Below are positions 1 to 9,073 of a stretch of 64,000 nt of DNA, one piece after another (the first letter of the stretch is position 1; every line of letters begins with the position of its first letter). This DNA comes from Cichorium intybus (taxonomy: Eukaryota > Streptophyta > Magnoliopsida > Asterales > Asteraceae). Location: NCBI GenBank assembly GCA_023525715.1, contig JAKNSD010000073.1, positions 456,062 to 520,061 on the forward strand, in the 5' to 3' direction. Both the position numbers and the translations under genes were made by a program. The notes beneath the pieces were generated by a model. The model ran no database searches. It was given only the letters and a program-made list of their open reading frames with translations, and was not told the DNA's origin.

Positions 1-62
1 AAATTCTTAATTTTTCAATTTTTGTAAAATTCAAAAATTACCTATAATTACACTTTGTGATC

Positions 63-139
63 ATTTTAAACATTTCTGGTGTACCTAGGTTCATGAGAAA
101 CTCCTTAAATTTTGAATTTTTAATGATATTTTTTCTGTT
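63..139 (+). repeat. Half-monomer 1 (about 78 bp) of an internal duplication
   Basis: The stretch starting ATTTTAAACATTTCTGGTG aligns with the following half starting at base 140 (ATTTTTAACAATTTGTCGTG). Shared blocks are GTGTACC, GG, CATGA, CTTAA and AATTTTT in the same order and almost the same spacing. By hand, roughly three quarters of the first 57 or so aligned bases agree. The GTGTACC word lies at 79 in this half and at 157 in the next, 78 bp apart. The return distance to the next monomer is 97 bp. I infer that the present monomer arose by dimerisation of an ancestral unit of about 80 bp, followed by divergence and a length change of about 19 bp. Confidence 0.8.
80..93. other. Dyad 1 of the monomer (ACCTAGGT core)
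   Basis: TG-T-ACCTAGGT-T-CA has an 8-bp perfect palindrome core, and the outer TG/CA also pair, leaving one unpaired T on each side. Many monomers, and nearly all in the right-hand family after 53.74 kb, read ACCTGGGT here, which breaks the core. It sits at the position homologous to the stronger dyad in the second half. It could be a protein-binding site or a structural element; the sequence alone cannot say. Confidence 0.7.
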
Positions 140-154
140 ATTTTTAACAATTTG

Positions 155-174
155 TCGTGTACCCCGGTACATGA
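155..174. other. Dyad 2 of the monomer (GTACC-CC-GGTAC)
   Basis: The arms TCGTGTACC and GGTACATGA pair at 8 of 9 positions around a 2-bp CC centre. The element recurs in nearly every monomer. Changes concentrate in the centre while the arms are kept: CC becomes C (516 region), GC (57,819; 60,820), AT (58,700; 60,291), AC (55,519) or CT (many copies on the right). The GC and AT forms are perfect 12-bp palindromes. Both CpGs of the consensus monomer are in or beside this element. Confidence 0.85.
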
Positions 175-180
175 AAAATT

Positions 181-356
181 CTTAATTTTTCAATTTTTGT
201 AAAATTCAAAAATTACCTATAATTACACTTTGTGATCATTTTAAACATTTCTGGTGTACCTAGGTTCATGAGAAACTCCTTAAATTTTGAATTTTTTAAT
301 GATATTTTTTCTGTTATTTTTAACAATTTGTCGTGTACCCCGGTACATGAAAAATT
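181..356 (+). repeat. Representative satellite monomer (176 bp)
   Basis: This copy runs from one CTTAA landmark to the next and shows the standard order of parts. First comes a 33-bp A/T-rich inverted repeat, then ACCTATAATTACAC and TTTGTGATCATTTT. Next is the first core GTGTACCTAGGTTCATGAG, the block ACTCCTTAAATTTTGAA, and a T-rich tract ending CTGTTATTTTTAACAA. Last is the second core TCGTGTACCCCGGTACATGA. Neighbouring copies differ mainly by length of T runs (175 versus 176 bp) and by point changes in the cores. The chosen start is arbitrary because the array is circularly permutable. Confidence 0.95.
183..215. other. Canonical A/T-rich inverted repeat, 15-bp arms and 3-base loop
   Basis: TAATTTTTCAATTTT, then TGT, then AAAATTCAAAAATTA. 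The arms pair at 14 of 15 positions; the single mismatch is C at 191. Many monomers carry TTTTTGAA instead of TTTTTCAA, which repairs the mismatch and makes the arms perfect. The element can form a hairpin or cruciform on paper and recurs about every 176 bp. Confidence 0.85.
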
Positions 357-780
357 CTTAATTTTTCAATTTTTGTAAAATTCAAAAATTACCTATAATT
401 ACACTTTGTGATCATTTTAAACATTTCTGTTGTACCTAGGTTCATGAGAAACTCCTTAAATTTTGAATTTTTTAATGATAACTTTTCTGTTATTTTTAAC
501 AATTTGTCGTGTACCCGGTACATGAAAAATTCTTAATTTTTCAATTTTTGTAAAATTCAAAAATTACCTATAATTACACTTTGTGAACATTTTAAACATT
601 TCTGGTGTACCTTGGTTCATGAGAAACTCCTTAAATTTTGAATTTTTTAATGATATTTTTTCTGTTATTTTTAACAATTTGTCGTGTACCCCGGTACATG
701 AAAAATTCTTAATTTTTCAATTTTTGTAAAATTCAAAAATTACCTATAATTACAATTTGTGATCATTTTAAACATTTCTG

Positions 781-2186
781 GTGTACCTAGGTTCATGAGA
801 AACTCCTTAAATTTTGAATTTTTAATGATAATTTTTCTGTTATTTTTAACAATTTGTCGTGTACCCCGGTACATGAAAAATTCTTAATTTTTCAATTTTT
901 GTAAAATTCAAAAATTACCTATAATTACACTTTGTGATCATTTTAAAACATTTCTGGTGTAGCTGTGTTCATGAGAAACTCCTTAAATTTTGAATTTTTA
1001 ATGATATTTTTTCTGTTATTTTTAACAATTTGTCGTGTACCCCGGTACATGAAAAATTCTTAATTTTTCAATTTTTGTAAAATTCAAAAATTACCTATAA
1101 TTACAATTTGTGATCATTTTAAACATTTCTGTTGTACCTAGGTTCATGAGAAACTCCTTAAATTTTGAATTTTTAATGATATTTTTTCTGTTATTTTTAA
1201 CAATTTGTCGTGTACCCCGGCACATGAAAAATTCTTAATTTTTTCAATTTTTGTAAAATTCAAAAATTACCTATAATTACACTTTGTGATCATTTTAAAC
1301 ATTTCTGTTGTACCTAGGTTCATGAGAAACTCCTTAAATTTTGAATTTTTAATGATATTTTTTCTGTTATTTTTAACAATTTGTCGTGTACCCCGGTACA
1401 TGAAAAATTCTTAATTTTTTCAATTTTTGTAAAATTCAAAAATTACCTATAATTACACTTTGTGATCATTTTAAACATTTTTGTTGTACCTAGGTTCATG
1501 AGAAACTCCTTAAATTTTGAATTTTTTAATGATATTTTTTCTGTTATTTTTAACAATTTGTCGTGTACCCCGGTACATGAAAAATTCTTAATTTTTCAAT
1601 TTTTGTAAAATTCAAAAATTACCTATAATTACAATTTGTGATCATTTTAAACATTTCTGTTGTACCTAGGTTTATGAGAAACTCCTTAAATTTTGACTTT
1701 TTTAATGATAATTTTTCTGTTATTTTTAACAATTTGTCGTGTACCCCGGTACATGAAAAATTCTTAATTTTTCAATTTTTGTAAAATTCAAAAATTACCT
1801 ATAATTACACTTTGTGATCATTTTAAACATTTCTGGTGTACCTAGGTTCATGAGAAACTCCTTAAATTTTGAATTTTTAATGATATTTTTTCTGTTATTT
1901 TTAACAATTTGTCGTGTACCCCGGTACATGAAAAATTCTTAATTTTTCAATTTTTGTAAAATTCAAAAATTACCTATAATTACACTTTGTGATCATTTTA
2001 AACATTTCTGGTGTACCTAGGTTCATGAGAAACTCCTTAAATTTTGAATTTTTTAATGATATTTTTTCTGTTATTTTTAACAATTTGTCGTGTACCCCGG
2101 TACATGAAAAATTCTTAATTTTTCAATTTTTGTAAAATTCAAAAATTACCTATAATTACAATTTGTGATCATTTTAAACATTTCTG
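781..2186 (+). repeat. 8-mer higher-order repeat, copy 1 (1,406 bp)
   Basis: Diagnostic variants here recur exactly 1,406 bp downstream: GTAGCTGTG (961 and 2,367), CCGGCACATG (1,221 and 2,627), and GGTTTATGAG with TTTTGACTTTTT (1,671 and 3,077). The match continues to about 2,150, where the second copy changes. Eight monomers make the unit. Identity looks near-complete by eye, implying a recent tandem duplication or gene conversion. Confidence 0.88.
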
Positions 2187-3592
2187 GTGTACCTAGGTTC
2201 ATGAGAAACTCCTTAAATTTTGAATTTTTAATGATAATTTTTCTGTTATTTTTAACAATTTGTCGTGTACCCCGGTACATGAAAAATTCTTAATTTTTCA
2301 ATTTTTGTAAAATTCAAAAATTACCTATAATTACACTTTGTGATCATTTTAAAACATTTCTGGTGTAGCTGTGTTCATGAGAAACTCCTTAAATTTTGAA
2401 TTTTTAATGATATTTTTTCTGTTATTTTTAACAATTTGTCGTGTACCCCGGTACATGAAAAATTCTTAATTTTTCAATTTTTGTAAAATTCAAAAATTAC
2501 CTATAATTACAATTTGTGATCATTTTAAACATTTCTGTTGTACCTAGGTTCATGAGAAACTCCTTAAATTTTGAATTTTTAATGATATTTTTTCTGTTAT
2601 TTTTAACAATTTGTCGTGTACCCCGGCACATGAAAAATTCTTAATTTTTTCAATTTTTGTAAAATTCAAAAATTACCTATAATTACACTTTGTGATCATT
2701 TTAAACATTTCTGTTGTACCTAGGTTCATGAGAAACTCCTTAAATTTTGAATTTTTAATGATATTTTTTCTGTTATTTTTAACAATTTGTCGTGTACCCC
2801 GGTACATGAAAAATTCTTAATTTTTTCAATTTTTGTAAAATTCAAAAATTACCTATAATTACACTTTGTGATCATTTTAAACATTTCTGTTGTACCTAGG
2901 TTCATGAGAAACTCCTTAAATTTTGAATTTTTTAATGATATTTTTTCTGTTATTTTTAACAATTTGTCGTGTACCCCGGTACATGAAAAATTCTTAATTT
3001 TTCAATTTTTGTAAAATTCAAAAATTACCTATAATTACAATTTGTGATCATTTTAAACATTTCTGTTGTACCTAGGTTTATGAGAAACTCCTTAAATTTT
3101 GACTTTTTTAATGATAATTTTTCTGTTATTTTTAACAATTTGTCGTGTACCCCGGTACATGAAAAATTCTTAATTTTTCAATTTTTGTAAAATTCAAAAA
3201 TTACCTATAATTACACTTTGTGATCATTTTAAACATTTCTGGTGTACCTAGGTTCATGAGAAACTCCTTAAATTTTGAATTTTTAATGATATTTTTTCTG
3301 TTATTTTTAACAATTTGTCGTGTACCCCGGTACATGAAAAATTCTTAATTTTTCAATTTTTGTAAAATTCAAAAATTACCTATAATTACACTTTGTGATC
3401 ATTTTAAACATTTCTGGTGTACCTAGGTTCATGAGAAACTCCTTAAATTTTGAATTTTTTAATGATATTTTTTCTGTTATTTTTAATAATTTGTCGTGTA
3501 CCCCGGTACATGAAAAATTCTTAATTTTTCAATTTTTGTAAAATTCAAAAATTACCTATAATTACACTTTGTTATCATTTTAAACATTTCTG
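2187..3592 (+). repeat. 8-mer higher-order repeat, copy 2 (1,406 bp)
   Basis: This is the second copy of the preceding 8-mer. Differences I noticed near its end are TTTTTAATAATTTG at about 3,481 (copy 1 has TAACAATTTG) and CACTTTGTTATC at about 3,564. After it the sequence aligns with base 430 onward at a shift of 3,163 bp, so the 8-mer pair lies inside a larger repeated unit. Confidence 0.85.
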
Positions 3593-4423
3593 TTGTACCT
3601 AGGTTCATGAGAAACTCCTTAAATTTTGAATTTTTTAATGATAACTTTTCTGTTATTTTTAACAATTTGTCGTGTACCCGGTACATGAAAAATTCTTAAT
3701 TTTTCAATTTTTGTAAAATTCAAAAATTACCTATAATTACACTTTGTGATCATTTTAAACATTTCTGGTGTACCTTGGTTCATGAGAAACTCCTTAAATT
3801 TTGAATTTTTTAATGATATTTTTTCTGTTATTTTTAACAATTTGTCGTGTACCCCGGTACATGAAAAATTCTTAATTTTTCAATTTTTGTAAAATTCAAA
3901 AATTACCTATAATTACAATTTGTGATCATTTTAAACATTTCTGGTGTACCTAGGTTCATGAGAAACTCCTTAAATTTTGAATTTTTAATGATAATTTTTC
4001 TGTTATTTTTAACAATTTGTCGTGTACCCCGGTACATGAAAAATTCTTAATTTTTCAATTTTTGTAAAATTCAAAAATTACCTATAATTACACTTTGTGA
4101 TCATTTTAAAACATTTCTGGTGTAGCTGTGTTCATGAGAAACTCCTTAAATTTTGAATTTTTAATGATATTTTTTCTGTTATTTTTAACAATTTGTCGTG
4201 TACCCCGGTACATGAAAAATTCTTAATTTTTCAATTTTTGTAAAATTCAAAAATTACCTATAATTACAATTTGTGATCATTTTAAACATTTCTGTTGTAC
4301 CTAGGTTCATGAGAAACTCCTTCAATTTTGAATTTTTAATGATATTTTTTCTGTTATTTTTAACAATTTGTCGTGTACCCCGGTACATGAAAAATTCTTA
4401 ATTTTTTCAATCTTTGTAAAATT
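3164..4423 (+). repeat. Second copy of bases 1-1260 (18-monomer spacing, 3,163 bp)
   Basis: Landmarks at 6, 482 (AACTTTTCTG with CGTGTACCCGGTAC), 611 (CTTGG) and 961 (AGCTGTG) recur at +3,163. The match fades at about 4,324-4,450, where TTCAATTTTG and ACAATTCTGG appear. 3,163 bp equals 18 monomers. The first copy begins before the window, so its left end is unknown. Confidence 0.85.
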
Positions 4424-5209
4424 CAAAAATTACCTATAATTACACTTTGTGATCATTTTAAACAATTCTGGTGTACCTAGGTTCATGAGAAACTCCTTAA
4501 ATTTTGAATTTTTTAATGATATTTTTTTCTGTTATTTTTAACAATTTGTCGTGTACCCCGGTACATGAAAAATTCTTAATTTTTCAATTTTTGTAAAATT
4601 CAAAAATTACCTATAATTACAATTTGTGATCATTTTAAACATTTCTGTTGTACCTAGGTTAATGAGAAACTCCTTAAATTTTGAATTTTTTAATGATAAT
4701 TTTTCTGTTATTTTTAACAATTTGTCGTGTACCCCGGTACATGAAAAATTCTTAATTTTTCAATTTTTGTAAAATTCAAAAATTACCTATAATTACACTT
4801 TCTGATCATTTTAAACATTTCTGGTGTACCTAGGTTCATGAGAAACTCCTTAAATTTTGAATTTTTTAATGATATTTTTTCCGTTATTTTTAACAATTTG
4901 TCGTATACCCCGGTACATGAAAAATTCTTAATTTTTCAATTTTTGTAAAATTCAAAAATTACCTATAATTACAATTTGGGGTCATTTTAAACATTTCTGG
5001 TGTACCTAGGTTCATGAGAAACTCCTTAAATTTTGAATTTTTAATGATATTTTTTCTGTTATTTTTAACAATTTGTCGTATACCCCGGTACATGAAACAT
5101 TCTTAATTTTTCAATTTTTGTAAAATTCAAAAATTACCTATAATTACACTTTGTGATCATTTTAAACATTTCTGGTGTACCTGGGTTCATGAGAAACTCC
5201 TAAAATTTT
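4424..5209 (+). repeat. Mixed monomers linking two higher-order domains
   Basis: These monomers carry ACAATTCTGG (4,460 region), GGTTAATGAG (4,661), TTTTTTCCGTTATT (4,880 region) and CAATTTGGGGTC (4,972). The same ordered set recurs at about 12.0-12.7 kb. The shift is 7,383 bp at first and 7,559 bp after one extra monomer in the later copy. Confidence 0.75.
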
Positions 5210-7141
5210 GAATTTTTTAATGATATTTTTCTGTTATTTTTAACAATATGTCGTGTACCCCGGTACATGAAAAATTCTTAATTTTTGAATTTTATTAAAA
5301 TTCAAAAATTACAGGTAATTACACTTTATTATCATTTTAAAACATTTATGGTGTAGCTGGGTTCATGAGAAACTCCTTAAATTTTGAATTTTTAATGATA
5401 TTTTTTCTGTTATTTTTAACAATTTGTCGTGTACCCCGGTACATGAAAAATTCTTAATTTTTCAATTTTTTTAAAATACAAAAATTACCTATAATTACAC
5501 TTTATGATCATTTTAAACATTTCTGGTGTACCTAGGTTCATGAGAAACTCCTTAAATTTTGAATTTTTTAATGATATTTTTTCTGTTATTTTTAACAATT
5601 TGTCGTGTACCCCGGTACATGAAAAATTCTTAATTTTTGAATTTTTGTAAAATTCAAAAATTACCTATAATTACACTTTATAATCATTTTAAACATTTAT
5701 GGTGTACCTGGGTTCAAGAGAAACTCCTTAAATTTTGAAATTTTTAATGATATTTTTTCTGTTATTTTTAACAATTTGTCGTGTACCCCGGTACATGAAA
5801 AATTCTTGATTTTTCAATTTTTGTAAAATTCAAAAATTACCTATAATTACACTTTGTGATCATTTTAAAACATTTCTGGTGTAGCTGTGTTCATAAGAAA
5901 CTCCTTAAATTTTGAATTTTTAATGATATTTTTTCTGTTATTTTTAACAATTTGTCGTGTACCCCGGTACATGAAAAATTCTTAATTTTTCAATTTTTGT
6001 AAAATTCAAAAATTACCTATAATTACAATTTGTGATCATTTTAAACATTTCTGTTGTACCTAGGTTCATGAGAAACTCCTTAAATTTTGAATTTTTAATG
6101 ATATTTTTTCTGTTATTTTTAACAATTTGTCGTGTACCCCGGTACATGAAAAATTCTTAATTTTTTCAATTTTTGTAAAATTCAAAAATTACCTATAATT
6201 ACACTTTGTGATCATTTTAAACAATTCTGGTGTACCTAGGTTCATGAGAAACTCCTTAAATTTTGAATTTTTTAATGTTTTTTTCTGTTATTTTTAACAA
6301 TTTGTCGTGTAACCCGGTACATGAAAAATTCTTAATTTTTCAATTTTTGTAAAATTCAAAAATTACCTATAATTACAATTTGTGGTCATTTTAAACACTT
6401 CTGGTGTACCTAGGTTCATGAGAAACTCCTTAAATTTTGAATTTTTTAATGTTTTTTTTCTGTTATTTTTAAAAATTTGTCGTGTAACCCGGTACATGAA
6501 AAATTCTTAATTTTTCAATTTTTGTAAAATTCAAAAATTACCTATTATTACACTTTGTGATCATTTTAAACATTTCTGGTGTACCTGGGTTCATGAGAAA
6601 CTCCTAAAATTTTGAATTTTTTAATGATATTTTTCTGTTATTTATAACAATATGTCGTGTACCCCGGTACATGAAAAATTCTTAATTTTTGAATTTTATT
6701 AAAATTCAAAAATTACAGGTAATTACACTTTATTATCATTTTAAAACATTTATGGTGTAGCTGGGTTCATGAGAAACTCCTTAAATTTTGATTTTTTAAT
6801 GATATTTTTTCTGTTATTTTTAACAATTTGTCGTGTACCCCGGTACATGAAAAATTCTTAATTTTTCAATTTTTGTAAAATACAAAAATTACCTATAATT
6901 ACACTTTGTGATCATTTTAAACATTTCTGGTGTACCTAGGTTCATGAGAAACTCCTTAAATTTTGAATTTTTTAATGATATTTTTTCTGTTATTTTTAAC
7001 AATTTGTCGTGTACCCCGGTACATGAAAAATTCTTAATTTTTGAATTTTTGTAAAATTCAAAAATTACCTATAATTACACTTTATAATCATTTTAAACAT
7101 TTATGGTGTACCTGGGTTCATGAGAAACTCCTTAAATTTTG
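5210..7141 (+). repeat. 11-mer higher-order repeat, copy 1 (1,932 bp)
   Basis: Markers recur at +1,932: GTAGCTGTGTTCATAAG (5,883 and 7,815) and the shortened AATGTTTTTTTCTG (6,277 and 8,209). The unit contains two P-type monomers with perfect palindromes (5,279 and 6,683). It includes short-deletion monomers at about 6,275 and 6,450 that lack the usual GATA before the T tract and have CGTGTAACCCGG in the second core. Confidence 0.87.
5279..5311. other. Perfect 33-bp palindrome of the P-type monomer
   Basis: The arms TAATTTTTGAATTTTA and TAAAATTCAAAAATTA are exact reverse complements (16 bp each) around a single T at 5,295. The same perfect element occurs at 6683-6715, 7210-7242, 8615-8647, 12838-12870, 14595-14627, 16705-16737, 20574-20606, 23033-23065, 23734-23766, 25821-25853, 26522-26554, 28612-28644, 29313-29345, 31072-31104, 31773-31805, 33684-33716, 34780-34812, 45175-45207, 49032-49064 and 52889-52921, among others. 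It is usually followed by ACAGGTAATTACACTTTATT and by GTGTAGCTGGG instead of GTGTACCTAGG. These linked changes define a monomer subtype. I saw none in 1-5 kb or after 53.7 kb. Confidence 0.88.
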
Positions 7142-9073
7142 AATTTTTTAATGATATTTTTCTGTTATTTTTAACAATATGTCGTGTACCCCGGTACATG
7201 AAAAATTCTTAATTTTTGAATTTTATTAAAATTCAAAAATTACAGGTAATTACACTTTATTATCATTTTAAAACATTTATGGTGTAGCTGGGTTCATGAG
7301 AAACTCCTTAAATTTTGAATTTTTAATGATATTTTTTCTGTTATTTTTAACAATTTGTCGTGTACCCCGGGTACATGAAAAATTCTTAATTTTTCAATTT
7401 TTTTAAAATACAAAAATTACCTATAATTACACTTTATGATCATTTTAAACATTTCTGGTGTACCTAGGTTCATGAGAAACTCCTTAAATTTTGAATTTTT
7501 TAATGATATTTTTTCTGTTATTTTTAACAATTTGTCGTGTACCCCGGTACATGAAAAATTCTTAATTTTTGAATTTTTGTAAAATTCAAAAATTACCTAT
7601 AATTACACTTTATAATCATTTTAAACATTTATGGTGTACCTGGGTTCATGAGAAACTCCTTAAATTTTGAAATTTTTAATGATATTTTTTCTGTTATTTT
7701 TAACAATTTGTCGTGTACCCCGGTACATGAAAAATTCTTGATTTTTCAATTTTTGTAAAATTCAAAAATTACCTATAATTACACTTTGTGATCATTTTAA
7801 AACATTTCTGGTGTAGCTGTGTTCATAAGAAACTCCTTAAATTTTGAATTTTTAATGATATTTTTTCTGTTATTTTTAACAATTTGTCGTGTACCCCGGT
7901 ACATGAAAAATTCTTAATTTTTCAATTTTTGTAAAATTCAAAAATTACCTATAATTACAATTTGTGATCATTTTAAACATTTCTGTTGTACCTAGGTTCA
8001 TGAGAAACTCCTTAAATTTTGAATTTTTAATGATATTTTTTCTGTTATTTTTAACAATTTGTCGTGTACCCCGGTACATGAAAAATTCTTAATTTTTTCA
8101 ATTTTTGTAAAATTCAAAAATTACCTATAATTACACTTTGTGATCATTTTAAACAATTCTGGTGTACCTAGGTTCATGAGAAACTCCTTAAATTTTGAAT
8201 TTTTTAATGTTTTTTTCTGTTATTTTTAACAATTTGTCGTGTAACCCGGTACATGAAAAATTCTTAATTTTTCAATTTTTGTAAAATTCAAAAATTACCT
8301 ATAATTACAATTTGTGGTCATTTTAAACACTTCTGGTGTACCTAGGTTCATGAGAAACTCCTTAAATTTTGAATTTTTTAATGTTTTTTTTCTGTTATTT
8401 TTAAAAATTTGTCGTGTAACCCGGTACATGAAAAATTCTTAATTTTTCAATTTTTGTAAAATTCAAAAATTACCTATAATTACACTTTGTGATCATTTTA
8501 AACATTTCTGGTGTACCTGGGTTCATGAGAAACTCCTAAAATTTTGAATTTTTTAATGATATTTTTCTGTTATTTATAACAATATGTCGTGTACCCCGGT
8601 ACATGAAAAATTCTTAATTTTTGAATTTTATTAAAATTCAAAAATTACAGGTAATTACACTTTATTATCATTTTAAAACATTTATGGTGTAGCTGGGTTC
8701 ATGAGAAACTCCTTAAATTTTGATTTTTTAATGATATTTTTTCTGTTATTTTTAACAATTTGTCGTGTACCCCGGTACATGAAAAATTCTTAATTTTTCA
8801 ATTTTTGTAAAATACAAAAATTACCTATAATTACACTTTGTGATCATTTTAAACATTTCTGGTGTACCTAGGTTCATGAGAAACTCCTTAAATTTTGAAT
8901 TTTTTAATGATATTTTTTCTGTTATTTTTAACAATTTGTCGTGTACCCCGGTACATGAAAAATTCTTAATTTTTGAATTTTTGTAAAATTCAAAAATTAC
9001 CTATAATTACACTTTATAATCATTTTAAACATTTATGGTGTACCTGGGTTCATGAGAAACTCCTTAAATTTTG
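7142..9073 (+). repeat. 11-mer higher-order repeat, copy 2 (1,932 bp)
   Basis: This is the tandem second copy of the preceding unit. It differs by an extra G in the second core (ACCCCGGGTAC at about 7,365), which accounts for a one-base change in spacing. The match with copy 1 ends near 9,073, where TTTTGAAATTTTTAATG replaces TTTTGAATTTTTTAATG. Confidence 0.85.

Larger units (their letters stand above)
140..237 (+). repeat. Half-monomer 2 (about 97 bp) of an internal duplication
   Basis: This is the counterpart of the preceding half. It carries GTGTACCCCGGTACATGA in place of GTGTACCTAGGTTCATGA, and ends with about 19 bp (around ACCTATAATTACACTTTGTG) that have no obvious match in the first half. 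The three sequence parts most likely to matter structurally, the GTACC-CC-GGTAC dyad, both consensus CpGs and the long A/T inverted repeat, all lie in this half. Confidence 0.78.

Noticed and set aside
59..64. TGATCA, ACCTAGGT and GTAC words as functional restriction or methylation sites
   Set aside because: They are useful as monomer landmarks, but nothing shows a biological role as such.
121..150. TATA-like or AT-rich promoter elements
   Set aside because: In a sequence that is about 75% A+T such words occur everywhere, and there is no gene for them to serve.
183..215. Rho-independent terminator or small-RNA hairpin
   Set aside because: The stem is almost pure A/T and recurs in nearly every monomer with no gene nearby. 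It is better described as a structural dyad of the satellite.
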